A stretch of DNA of 64,000 nucleotides from Sabellastarte sp. h YS-2021 (taxonomy: Eukaryota > Annelida > Polychaeta > Sabellida > Sabellidae): the NCBI GenBank assembly GCA_964017235.1, contig OZ024933.1:95075432-95139431 (forward strand), read 5' to 3'. This document shows, one piece after another, positions 10,828 through 21,271 of the stretch. Position 1 is the stretch's first letter, and each line of letters begins with the position of its first letter. Both the position numbers and the translations under genes were made by a program. Under the pieces are notes generated by a model that worked only from the letters and a program-made list of their open reading frames with translations, made no database searches and was not told the origin of the DNA.

Positions 10828-12624
10828 CTATGCAGGGTCTGATTGAATGGTTGGGACACCAAATTGGACTATGTTGTTTGAACAGAGGTCCTGGAACTCT
10901 TTTAAGGCCAGGTGATTTATGCGCAACTTGCTTTCTGGAACTGACCAGGTTCCCCTTGCAGTGCGCTCGTTTAAGTGATCACCCCACCCTTCTTTTGATG
11001 CGTCTGTAAAGATCTGCAGAGCATGTTTTAGAGGGTGTAATGGTTGACCTGGAGGAACATTGCTTTCCTCCAGCCACCATTTTAGGTGAGGGTGGAGTGA
11101 CCTGGGAACGGGTATCACCTTTTTCAGTGACTCTGGTACTCTCCAGTTGTTTTTCAAGTGCCACTGTATGGGTCTCATGTGAAGTCGCCCTAGGTGGACT
11201 TGTTTTTCTGTGGCTGTTAGAAGTCCTATGAGGGACATGAACTGCCAGAGCGGACACCCCGGACCGGACAGAATTGACAGTATCTTGTCTGTTAAGGTCT
11301 GCCAACGTTCTGGTGTGGGTCTGATCTTGCCCTCCCTGAGGTCGAACTGGTAACCTATGAAGTTGAAGACCTGTTTTGGTTCCAGTTCTGACTTCTCCTC
11401 GTTCACCAGCCACCCTAGTTCTCGACCGAGAGCTACTAAGGTCTGTGTATGCTGGAGACAAGTTTGGTGGGACGTGGCTCTCACCAACCAGTCGTCTAGG
11501 TACTGGTGGGTTCTTATACCCCTCTGTAAGGCCATCAGTTTGACCTCTTTGGCCACCACTGTGAACTCCATAGGTGCTGTGGACAGGCCAAAGGGTAGAG
11601 CTTTGAACTGGTAGGACTGACCCTGGATGTGAAAACGCATGTACTTCCTGGACTGACTGTGAATTGGTATGTGGAAGTATGCGTCCTTGAAGTTTATGGA
11701 AGTGACCCACTCCCCTACCTGAAGGGAGGTCCTTATGGTCTCTGGGGTCTCCATTTTGAATGACTCTGTGTTTAGAAAGGTGTTCAAAGTGCTCAGGTCC
11801 AGGATGGGTCTCCACCGGTTGTTGCGTTTCGGAACCAAAAATAACCGGTTGTAAAAACCCAGTGAGTTTTGGTTTGCTACCAGTTCGACTGCATTTTTGT
11901 TTGTCAGCTGATACAGTGCCTCCAGAAGGTGGGACTGCCTTTGTGGGTTGACATAGTTGCTTATGACCGTTGGTGACCTGGTTAGGTTGGGTCTGAACCG
12001 GAAGGGAAGGGTGTAGCCCTCTCTCAGTATAGTGACTACCTTTGGACTCGAACCCAGAGCTTCCCATTTCTCCCAAAACTGCTGAAGCCTTGTCCCTACA
12101 GGTGGATGTGTGACAACAGTTGGGACATTTGTGACAGAATTTACAGAACTCAAGTGACCCACACAGGAAACATTGTTCACATGCTTTATTTCTGTATGGG
12201 TACAACAATAATTGGGATTTACACCTTTCTTTTGTGGCAACCCGGTGACAGAATGAACATGTACAGCAAAAGAGTTTACATGTAAAACTACAGCCTCGCT
12301 CTTTTTTATCACTGGTGAAGGGTTTAAAACTTGCTTCTTGCCGGATACATGTACAGAGTTCTTCACTCCGGCTACATTCAAAACACAGTAATTGTCATTT
12401 ATGTTTCTTGAAACCCTTGGCCGGCTTTTGGGTGAAGTTTGAGGCTTTACCACGACCTTTCTCTCCAACTTGCTGGTCCCTAATTTGTTTCCAGGCTGGT
12501 GTAGTGGGCTTCCGGTCCGGTTGATGTGTTGCTTTGCCATTTGAGGAAACATATGGATGAAAACGTCTGGGTTTCCTGTGCACACTGGCAGAAGAATGCC
12601 TCTCTTCACTACGGGAAATTTCAT
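10828..12624 (-). pseudogene. DIRS reverse transcriptase plus truncated RNase H, A1
   Basis: The 598-codon frame carries the RT domain from about residue 185 (VGTRLQQFW, then [15 protein letters not shown] and the catalytic QYLDDW). It leads into RNase H with the first catalytic Asp ([10 protein letters not shown]). Compared with A2, the RNase H Glu block [10 protein letters not shown] is shortened to LALKEF, and everything after about residue 585 is missing. A deletion of roughly 500 bp fuses RNase H to the region just before YR. RNase H and the Dam-like domain are therefore non-functional. The true start is uncertain because the frame overlaps the end of gag. Confidence 0.88.
12089..12394 (-). 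CDS. cysteine-rich zinc-finger-like segment after gag UGA, A1
   Basis: In the gag frame, directly after the gag UGA (12395-12397), an open frame of about 102 codons contains 20 cysteines. It starts QLLC and ends with C-x2-C-x2-C-x5-C-x2-C-x2-C-x2-CC-x4-C, a spacing repeated exactly in copy A2. It overlaps the N-terminal part of the RT frame, where the same DNA reads as low-complexity V/N/H/S/T. The same frame stays open across RT to 10979 and corresponds to the upstream part of the YR frame in A2. Metal binding is inferred from the Cys pattern; I recognise no named family. Confidence 0.6.
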
Positions 12625-14471
12625 TTTCAGCCTTCACCAGCAAACTGTCCGGAAACAGTGAGATAAGATGAACTGGTGCAGTACGTCAAGGTAGTCAAGG
12701 TATCTGGCTTTACCCCACCACGTAAGAATTCCAAATAACTGTCCCGATGTGCCAAAGTGAGGTTGGCCATGCTGATAAAAACTCCCTCTGAGAGATCTTG
12801 CATTGTACACTGCATTGCTTGTGAAATAGAACGGTTGAACGTAACCAGATATTCAAGTTCTTCCACAGCTTGCTGCGTTCTCTCTGCTGCCTTGCCTTTC
12901 CCGGTGTCCACCCTGAGTGACTTCAATTGTGTAACCATGGAGTCCTGTACTTTTGTCAAACATCTCGACAGACCAGCAGCCTGGTTACACATCACTGACT
13001 GTTCCCGGAACGCCCTCTCCCACCTTCTCAACGTGTCCTGGCTAAAAGTACGGGAAGCAGGGGCAGAAGGCAAACTCCGCCTGGCCACTCTGGTAAAGGT
13101 ACTGTTGAGCTTGGCCGGTTCCGGAGACCAGTCACATACAGTTGCAGAAGCAGAGTCCTTCTTATCTGTATGCATAGCATACTATTTTGATGACCTGGGT
13201 GTCTTCACAAACTGGTCCCGTAGCAGTCCACCAGTCTCTGAGTTCCTGGAAGGATAACCTTCAGCAACAGTCACATTAAGTCTCTCAAATTTCCTGCATA
13301 GCCATTCATCTGCCGGTAACCTCACTGAGACTTTGCCGGCTGGTTTGGTTCGGGAACCGGCAAAAGGATCCAGGAAGGAAGATGAATGGTCGTAGTCCGG
13401 GATCTGATGCCAGCCTCTGAAGGATCTGACCCCTCTGATAGTTTCCCTGTAGTTGGCATCTTCAGAGAGGTCCTGGTCAGTCGTATCTTCCGGTACATCA
13501 CCCTGGACGTGAACACTAGCTGGTGAAGCCGGTTCCCCATCCACTTCTGCCTCACTGTCAGATTCACCAGCAAACTCATCAGGTCGTACACCGGGAAGTG
13601 ACTTGTTCAACTGCGTAGACTCAAAGCCAGTGGGCAGAACTTCAGGACCTGCACCAGAAGCCTGTGGAGGCTGGGTGGCTGTCCCTGCACCGGGAGCCTG
13701 TAAAGGATGGGTGGCTAACTCAGCACCGGGAGCCCCTAAAGGCTGGGTGGCCACATCAGAGGGACCAGGACCCTGAACAGGGCGGGTAGCACTCCCATTC
13801 TCATCTCTCACAGCACTCGTACCGGGAACCCCCAGCGAAGGTTGGGTAGCCGTCAACTGTGAAGAAACACTGGCAGTCTGAGCAAGACTGGAGCCAGTAC
13901 TCTCAGCAAACATAACACTAGTGGAAGCACCTGGATCAAAGAAAGGGTGTTCTCTGGGCACCACAGAAGCAGAGCTGACAGGTCTCACCGGCACAGCAAA
14001 GGACTGGTTAAGAAGCACAGCTTCTAGATGAGAAAACCTCTCACTCCACTTGTCATCAAGGGACTTGAGATCATCTGAAGTGGGTTTACTGCTGTGTTTA
14101 CGTTTGCTGGACCTTGGAGAGCCATCAGAACGCTTCTTCTTCTGCTTGGGAGTAGATTCACCTGAAGACGGCTTGTCAGCACTAACTTGTCCCAAAAGAG
14201 TGACCTCTGATGGGTCCACGAGAGTAGGGGTCATGTCACTGCAAGCTTCAGATTTCTTCTGCTCTCCACATTCTTTTTTTGTCTTGTAAGTTGGCATGGC
14301 CAGTTGAATAATCTGAGAAGGCGTAAACGCCTTACATATCTGGCAATCTAGTTTCTTGACACAGGGGTCGTCTCCCACCCCCTTCTCACGACAACGCGCG
14401 CATTTCTTGTGGTTGTCGAATATGGCCATAACATGGCCGCAAGAACCTCGTTTCTGTCCAGGAGACGACAT
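12395..14471 (-). pseudogene. DIRS gag-like protein, A1, frameshifted
   Basis: It starts at ATG 14471 ([13 protein letters not shown]). The N-terminus has a Cys/His cluster (CGH, H-x2-C-x2-C, PC, C-x2-C), followed by a long Ser/Thr/Pro-rich low-complexity middle. The first frame ends at 13182. The homologous continuation is in another frame from about 13175 to 12627 and then 12643 to 12395, so at least two frameshifts separate it from the intact arrangement in A2. The C-terminus is basic (KGRGK-like), as expected for nucleic-acid binding. Gag forms the RNA-packaging particle. It ends in UGA followed by CAA TTA. Confidence 0.82.
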
Positions 14472-14589
14472 GATGATCAGTAAACTAGCAGAAATAATTC
14501 GTACTACTTGAAATAAAATAAAATGGAAGAGTTCGTTGTAAAACTCAAAAATGTATCTCTGATGAAAGATGTATGCACACTCTTTCGCG

Positions 14590-14786
14590 CCAAATGAAAA
14601 AGATGCTTTGACGTCATTATGACCAGACAGGAAATGATATACCTTGCGCCACCTGACGAATGCACACTCTGTGACCGGTCCTGCTGGTAGTTTTACAGGA
14701 CGTCTTTTTCTGACGTTTGGTGGGACCGGTCGCGCCGACCGGTAAAGCAATTGTCCATTGGATAGGATGTATTAACGCAATAAAAT
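14590..14786. repeat. right inverted terminal repeat of DIRS A1
   Basis: Reverse complement of the left repeat over about 160 bp. The outer end (attaacgcaataaaat) is copied in complement in the ICR. Sense transcription would begin near here, reading leftward. Confidence 0.88.
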
Positions 14787-15199
14787 ATGTGTTTCACTAT
14801 AACTAGTCTATCCCATACAACAGAGAAAAGGCCTGAAGAGGGAATCCATACAAAGAAAAGTTCAACGACTTTTTGATATTTTTGAAGAAAAGTCCGCTAT
14901 TTTTGAAGCTGTGTATAAAAGCCCTTTTTAACTATTACAAAGGATAATTATGTACATTTTTAATATTTCAAATATATTATTGTTTTTAGTATTTACGATG
15001 TGGCTTACACATTTATTTTGCTATGAAAAATACAATACAAATAACACATGAAAGAATCCGTTCATTATATTACAAATGCTAAGATAATAAACAAATTCCA
15101 ATCCCCAGAAACAAATACAAAGTTTAACCCTGGGTAGCCACATTCTTTTTGACCAGTTATCATCTAAAGGTTGAGTAACTGCATCTCAGAGTAGGCTTT

Positions 15200-16640
15200 A
15201 TCTTTTTATGACTTCGAAATCTTTTGATTTTGAAGTATGTTGGTCAGTCGGTTTGTATGTTTGTTTGTATGTATGTATGTTTGTTAGCACGTTCTAGGCC
15301 ACAATTTTGCAGCTAGGTTTCTCATTTTTTCCCTATAATATTGTCAGAATAGAGAAGGACCGAATTTCGACAAAATCAGTAGCATTTTAACATAGCTATG
15401 ACCATTTTAGCTACTCTGAGTAAATGACTTATAACTCTGAAACTATTGCATTTAGAGTGTTTCTGTTAAATATGTTGTTCAGGTACTTTATCTTTAGTTA
15501 TAAGATGGTGCATAATTTGGAGCTCTGTTGCATTAGCTAAGCGAGTAATAGCTACTTCCTGATTTGTAGCACAATTTAAAAATGAGAATGTGTCTAATTT
15601 CTTTGAAAGTATCACACATAGTGACTTTCTTTGAATACATGATTTACTATGTTGGGGTAAGTTATGACATAATGAAGTTGCAGACCTGTAGCTCATTCCA
15701 TAGCTGAGCAAAAGCTACTTTTAGGATGTCACTGTTGAGTAAATCACTTGTAACTATAAAACTATTGCATTTAGAGTATTTTGTTGAAATGTTATTCAGC
15801 TACTTTTAAATCAGCTATAACATAGTAAAATTGCAGCCCTGTATCTCATTCCATAGCTGAGTAATAGCTACTTTGAGGTTTTCACTGTTGAGCAAATCAC
15901 TTGTAACTTGAAAACTATTGCATTTAGAGAATTTTGTTGAATTATGTTATTCACTTTCTTTTAGGTTAGGTGTAACATAGTAAAATTACAGACCTATAGC
16001 TCATTCCATAGCTGAATAATAGCTACTTTAAGGTTCTCACTGTTGAGTAAATTGCTTGTAACTTTAAAACTATTGCGTTTAGAGTATTTTGTTGAAATAT
16101 GTTATTCACCTACTGTTAGGTCAGGTGTAACATAGTAAAATTTCAGACCTTTAGCTCATTCCATAGCTGAGTGATAGCTACTTTGAGGTTCTCACTGTTG
16201 AGTAAATCGTTTGTAACTTTAAAACTATTGCATTTAGAGTATTTTGTTGAAATATGTTACTTACCTACTTTTAGATCAGGTGTAACATAGTACAATTTCA
16301 GACCTGTAGCGCATTCCATGGCTGAGTAATAGCTACTTTGAGGTTCTCACTGTTGAGTAAACCGCTTGTAACTTTAAAACTATTGTATTTAGAGTATTTT
16401 GTTGAAATATGTTATTCACCTACTTTTAGATCAGCCATAACATAGTAAAATTCCAGAACTGTAGCTCATTCCATAGCTGAGCAATAGCTACTTTGAGTGG
16501 CCAAATTTGGACCCAATGCAAAAGATGGAATGGAAGTGTAGTTGGAATCTTGTAATGCAGCAAGTTATTAGTAGATTGCAGCAAGATTTCGAAGTTATCA
16601 CTCAGCCGCGGCCTGAGTGCTCGTTCTTTTTCTATGAGGT
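15200..16640. repeat. 155-bp tandem array bounded by hairpins (Helentron/pearl-like)
   Basis: About seven units recur. The gcatttagag word occurs at 15448, 15767, 15920, 16075, 16230 and 16385, giving a period near 155 bp. A hairpin (acttcgaaatc with its complement) is at 15211-15236 before the array, and a GC-rich hairpin (cactcagccgcggcctgagtg split as two arms) is at 16599-16619 after it. Tandem cores plus terminal hairpins recall the non-autonomous Helentron or bivalve 'pearl' elements; this classification is inferred. Confidence 0.7.
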
Positions 16641-17209
16641 CACCTCCTTCCTATACTCGTGTAGGTTGTTTACCCGCTTTCATCGGAGAAAGCAGCTGTT
16701 TGAGAGAGGTTTTATGTAAACAGTCTTTCTGTCTTACACAACTCTGTGTCCTCTATCAGTGACAAATATTTTGTCCTCATGCAGTTTTGAAAACCAGACG
16801 TCTTTTTCCCTTGTTTATTTTTTGTGTTCCCTGTTGACAGTCAGCTGGTTCACTTAAACTTCAGGCTAAAAATGTCAAGTTAGTTTTCGTTTCTTCCAAG
16901 AGGTAACTTAAATGAAAAGAAACCCCCTGTGGATCCCAAAAATTTCAATAAACTGCAAAACAAGGGTCATCCAACAGGTAATGTTGTACTTGACATCTGA
17001 TGACGTCAAACATAGGTTTATTCATCATTTTGAAACTTTCTTCTAACTCCATTAACAAGTGCTGTATTCCGTTCGTACTTTCACATTTATGAGTCTGCCT
17101 TTAACTTGCCCCATTTACTGACTTCTGATATACCAAGAGTATATATATTCAGCATTTACATAAACTTTGAGCAGGCTCTGAAGAGCCAAAGTTTTCCTTC
17201 TTGGATTAC
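16641..17209. other. non-coding DNA, nothing recognised
   Basis: No gene, RNA or repeat could be supported between the tandem array and DIRS B1. Confidence 0.5.
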
Positions 17210-17402
17210 AAAATTGTAAATTTTAATTACTTAAATGTAGCTTTTATAAGCTACAAGCTTACCATGTGGGACTTAATGCTGTTCTCGGGTTGCCACACCC
17301 GGGCCAACGTCTTAGAAAAAAAGATCGTTCTTGTTAGCCACCGGATATACTGGTAGTTGTCGTCACGTGATAACTTCTGACCAATCGCCCTACTTTCTCG
17401 TT
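17210..17402. repeat. left inverted terminal repeat of DIRS B1
   Basis: Reverse complement of the right repeat from about 17265 inward, including ccggatatactggtagttgt. A short internal palindrome (gtagctt...aagctac) lies near the outer end. Confidence 0.88.
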
Positions 17403-17463
17403 GAAATTTTATTAAACCTACCCCTCAGCTGTAAACAGCGGGGAGGCAGGGTGGGACTCTTCT

Positions 17464-17560
17464 AAGTCCCACATGGTAAGCTTGTAGCTTATAAAAGCTA
17501 CATTTAAGTAATTAAAATTTACAATTTTATTACGCTACAATAGCTTACCATGTGGGACTT
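17464..17560. repeat. internal complementary region of DIRS B1
   Basis: The left half is the complement of the left end and the right half the complement of the right end. They meet over ATTTT inside acaattttattacg. Same architecture as in family A although the sequence is unrelated. Confidence 0.92.
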
Positions 17561-17987
17561 AATGCTGAATTCAACCGCCCGGTGGCGGGATTACAGCTGA
17601 GACTGGAAGATATGTAATTTTTTTCTAAGATTTGAATTAATATATACAGAATAGTGCCAGAAATGCCAGTCTGAGTCCCTTTTACAGAGCCCCGATCCCG
17701 AAGATCGGGCCTGTAACGAGCCAAAAACCTGAGTAAAAAGGGACAGTGCTAAAAACTGTCCAGATGTTTGGTAGTAGGACGGAAGTGCAGCAGTGCTCAC
17801 TTCGAGGTCTAAGGGTCCCTATTAGACCTTCACGTGTGACTGACCAACCCAGTGGTCGGGCATCTCATGAAATTTTTAACCTGAAATATGAGATTAACGA
17901 CAACTGACTAAGTCCTTAATAGAAATTACCTGATAATTGAAAAAATAAAATGACCTTACCCGTAACATCTTGAAGGTAACGGAATAC

Positions 17988-20019
17988 CTAGATCCTGGGA
18001 GAGACTCCTGAAGACTTGGTTGTAGCGGATGTGCCCCCCCCCCTTTTTTCTTTCTGAGGACAACTGGTCTGAGAGGAAGGATCTAGGACTTGTTGTGCCG
18101 CCACTACGGGTCCCAGATACATATTGTTGTCGGTGTCCGACCAAGTAAGGTCTTTTAGGTAAAAATTTGTGAATGTGTTGTGAGCTTTCCAGTGACAGGC
18201 TTGCATGATTTGGTCCACCGATACTCCACCGTAAAAGGCCTTAGAGGCCGCGAAGGCCCGGATGTCATGCGCTTTGACTTGGACCAAGTCCAAGGCTTGT
18301 TGATCTGCTTGTTTATAACAAAGTAGAATGGTTTGTTTCAACCATGAGGAGAGTGTAGCGGGTCTGATGTCTGAGGTATGTCCTTTCTTAAAGGAGATGT
18401 AAAGGAGAGAACAAGACCCTCTCAGGTCTTTAGTTCGATCCAAATAAAACCTCAGGGCCCGCACGGGACACAGGGTCCTGTCTTCCTTAAACTGTCTATC
18501 TACAATGGTAGTCAAAGCAGGAATAGTCACTGGTGACACACTTTGAGAACCTTCTCTTGCTAGTTGGTTTTTGGCTATGAAATCAGAAGAAGGGAACAAG
18601 GCAACCTTTTCCCATTGGCCTAGATTAGATACTTGTTTGCGACCCAGGCATGGATTTCGCTGCGGCGATTGCCGGAGGCCAAAGCTAACAAGAAAGCAGT
18701 TTTAGAGTAAGATGTTTGAGGTCTGTGTCTTTCATGGGCTCAAATGGTGCTTTTGTGAGCTCGTTGAGGACAACAGAAAGGTTCCACTTGGGTAAATTTC
18801 TGGAACTTTTGGGATGATCCCTGTGAAAACTGGAGAGTAACCTATGAAGGTCTGCATTGTGTGCAACATGTTGGGCCGTTGGGCCCAAAGTATCAACGAT
18901 AGCAGTCCTGTAACCATCAATGGTCGAGGGGCGCCTGTTTAGGTCTTGGTACAGGTACATGAAAAAATCTGAGATTTGTTTCACAGATGGAGTGGAGAAA
19001 TCCACCGAATTTTCTCTGCACCATTTTTCAAATAGGGCCCACTTTGACCTGTAGATGGTCCTTGTTGATGACCGCTGAGGGGCAGCAATTCTCTCTGCCA
19101 CCTCCACAGAGAAGCCTTGTTCTTGGAGTTGTCCGCTCCTAGACACCAGGCGTGGAGGTTCAGCTGTTGCGGATTGTTGTGGAACACATAGTTGTGGGAC
19201 TGTTTGAGTAGGGTCGTTGACACTGGAAGTTGTAGTGGGATCTCTGTTGAGAGCTGCACTAGGTCCCAAAACCAGGGCATCCCTGGCCAGCCTGGGGCTA
19301 TCACGATGATCAGGCAATGGCATTGCTTGATCTTTTGGATCACCTTGTGAAGGAGAGCCATAAGAGGGTAGGCGTAGGCCGTGAGGTTGGTCCAGTTTAT
19401 GTTCAGAGCATCTATGTTCCAGGCCCTTGGGTCTGGGATAGGAGACACATATAGAGGGAGTTTGTGATTCAGGTGAGTAGCGAATAAGTCTACATGAGGG
19501 GTGAACCACTTTCGGCAGATTTGCTTGAAGACCTGAGGGTGCAGGGACCATTCTGTTGACTGCACTTGGTTGGACCTGGATAGGAGGTCGGCCATCACAT
19601 TCAGACACCCTGGAATGTGCCTGGCTTTCAATGTTATATGGTAGTGATGGCACCAGGTCATGATTTTCCACAGGAGAGCGCACATCTCTGCTGAGTGAGT
19701 TCCCCCTTGCTTGTTGATGTAAGCTACCACTGTTGAGTTGTCCTTCGCAACTAACACTGTTTGATTCTGGCACTGGTCCTTGAAGTCTCGAAGGGCCAGG
19801 GAGACCGCCTTCAATTCCAGGACATTTATGTGTAGCCTTTTTTCCCGCTCTGACCACAGCCCTTTTGTAGAATTTTGATCTAAGTGAGCGCCCCAACCTT
19901 CGTTTGAGGCGTCGGTAAAGAGATGGATACTGTGGTCCTTGGGATGAAGGTCTGCGCCTTTCATCACATTTGAGGGGTTTTGCCACCAATCTAGGTGGGC
20001 TACAATGGCTTCTGTCCAA
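17988..20019 (-). pseudogene. DIRS tyrosine recombinase frame, B1, split by two frameshifts
   Basis: The upstream part (20019 to 18685) contains a long region overlapping RNase H and then the YR core-binding part. It stops at a frameshift in an A run near 18700. The [10 protein letters not shown] box with the first catalytic Arg is read in a second frame between about 18700 and 18625. The rest (18599 to 17988) holds AHDIRAF (HxxR), ACHW and the Tyr in FTNFYL. Both -1 shifts are also present in copy B2. The C-terminus runs into an A-run/G-run. All catalytic residues are visible but not in one frame. Confidence 0.88.
18033..18050 (-). promoter_or_regulatory. A-run/G-run tract at the end of YR, B1
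   Basis: The minus strand reads an A run followed by about ten G residues, within the last codons of the YR frame. It is the positional counterpart of the tract found downstream of YR in family A. Confidence 0.45.
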
Positions 20020-20045
20020 GGAAGGAGGTATATCTCCAGTGCTCC
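18981..20045 (-). pseudogene. DIRS RNase H plus Dam-like domain, B1
   Basis: RNase H catalytic positions are visible: FTDASNEGWG, LELKAVSLAL, KDNSTVVAYI and MADLLSR. Next comes a Dam-methylase-like segment (VDLFATHLNHKLP, IDALNINW, VIAPGWPGMPWFW) whose catalytic motif position reads AYPLM instead of N/DPPY. This part is one frame away from RT, with the break near 20030 in the middle of a conserved block, so it is a frameshift mutation and not a gene boundary. It overlaps the YR frame. Confidence 0.87.
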
Positions 20046-21271
20046 TTGAGATGAAACTGAAAGGGCCTCATGTGAAGGCGTCCCTCCGGGACCATTTTCT
20101 CCGTTGAGGCTAGCAACCCAATTAGAGACATCAAACATCTTGCAGTCAAAACACGTTTTGACTTGAGTCGTAGGATCAAATCCTGAAGTTTGAGCCATCT
20201 CTCGTGAGTGGGTCTTACAAGGGCTGAATCTAGGTGGTATTCGTAGCCCACGAACGAAAACACCTGAGTAGGTTTCAGTTCTGATTTTTCCTGGTTGATT
20301 ATCCAACCCAAGGATTGGGTTAGGTCTACCACTGCCTGTGTGTCCCTTTGAGATTCCTCCTGGGACTGGGACCTGATCAGCCAGTCGTCCAGGTATTGGT
20401 GAATTCTGAGTCCTCTTGAGAGGGCCATTAGTTTCACTTCCTTTACGATCATCGTAAAGACCTGGGGGGCTGTGGCCAGTCCGAAAGGTAGGGAGGTGAA
20501 CTGGAACACCTGGGCCTTGTAGCAAAACCTTAGGTACTTCCTTGAGTTTGGATGGATGGGGATGTGAAGGTATGCGTCCGACAGGTCTATCGACGATACC
20601 CACTCCCCTGGGACCAGGGAAGTCCGGATGGACTCCGGGGTTTCCATTTTGAACTTTTCTACATGGAGAAAAGTGTTGAGCCTGCTTAGGTCTATGACTG
20701 GCCTCCACCTTTGGTGAGGCTTGGGTACTAGGAACAGGCGACTGTAAAACCCGAGAGATTTTACGTTTTCCACCCTTTCGATGGCGTTCTTTGACAAGAG
20801 AGACTGGATACAAGTGGCCAAGGCTTGGTCTTTTTGTTGGGCCTTGTACTCTGATAGAATCAGAGGGAATCTGATCAAGTTTGGCTTTGAACGGAATGGC
20901 AGAACGTAGCCATTGGTGATAATGTTTAACACGTTTTGAGAACATTTGTTTGTTAGCCAGTCTCTCTTGAAAGAACGGAGGCGACTTCCTACTGGTGGAC
21001 TGAATGAGGCTTTGGAGGAGTCATTGCGAAGGGGGTTTTCCACGCCCCCTTCCTCTATTGTGGGGTCGAAAACGACCCCTGGAGCCTCTGAAGTTGGATT
21101 TTCCTCTTCCCGAGGGAAAGGATTGGTTACTGCTTTGAGAGGTATTGCCCCCATAGGGGCGTTTCCTGTAGGAGCCTCTTTTCTTGTGGGGGCCACGAAA
21201 GGGCTTATTCTGGTAGGGTGAAAAACCCTGAGAATCTTTTGAGGTGCCTTTTTGGAGAAGGAAGTCCTCAC
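20000..21271 (-). CDS. DIRS reverse transcriptase, B1
   Basis: A 423-codon frame. The leader overlaps the end of gag by about 250 bp. The RT domain spans roughly residues 105-400 with VGSRLRSF, RPVIDLSRLN, SSIDLSDAYLHIPI, PFGLATAP and the catalytic HQYLDDWL. The frame terminates after the RT connection (HLKEHWR) because of the frameshift near 20030. Its first codons are uncertain: 21271 is only the frame limit. Confidence 0.9.
   Translation of the reverse strand: MRTSFSKKAPQKILRVFHPTRISPFVAPTRKEAPTGNAPMGAIPLKAVTNPFPREEENPTSEAPGVVFDPTIEEGGVENPLRNDSSKASFSPPVGSRLRSFKRDWLTNKCSQNVLNIITNGYVLPFRSKPNLIRFPLILSEYKAQQKDQALATCIQSLLSKNAIERVENVKSLGFYSRLFLVPKPHQRWRPVIDLSRLNTFLHVEKFKMETPESIRTSLVPGEWVSSIDLSDAYLHIPIHPNSRKYLRFCYKAQVFQFTSLPFGLATAPQVFTMIVKEVKLMALSRGLRIHQYLDDWLIRSQSQEESQRDTQAVVDLTQSLGWIINQEKSELKPTQVFSFVGYEYHLDSALVRPTHERWLKLQDLILRLKSKRVLTARCLMSLIGLLASTEKMVPEGRLHMRPFQFHLKEHWRYTSFLGQKPL

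Larger units (their letters stand above)
9014..14786 (-). mobile_element. DIRS-type retrotransposon, family A copy 1 (A1)
   Basis: The full-length element has both termini, inverted terminal repeats, an ICR and three coding regions on the minus strand: gag, RT/RNase H, then tyrosine recombinase. DIRS elements replicate through an RNA intermediate, make a circular DNA and integrate with a YR instead of a DDE integrase, so no target-site duplication is expected and none is seen. Both ends carry AAAAT (9014-9018 and 14782-14786). Gag is frameshifted and the RNase H to Dam-like region carries a large deletion, but the YR frame is intact. It is therefore probably not autonomous. Confidence 0.93.

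Noticed and set aside
10979..12088. Open frame overlapping RT in A1, downstream of the Cys-rich part, as an independent gene
   Set aside because: It is the -1 frame of RT. I treat it as part of the possible YR-frame extension, not a separate gene.
12757..13257. Plus-strand 166-codon frame in A1
   Set aside because: Antisense shadow of gag.
18600..18710. Programmed -1 frameshift in family B YR as a firm call
   Set aside because: No standard slippery heptamer or clear stimulatory structure; an inherited one-base loss explains it more simply.
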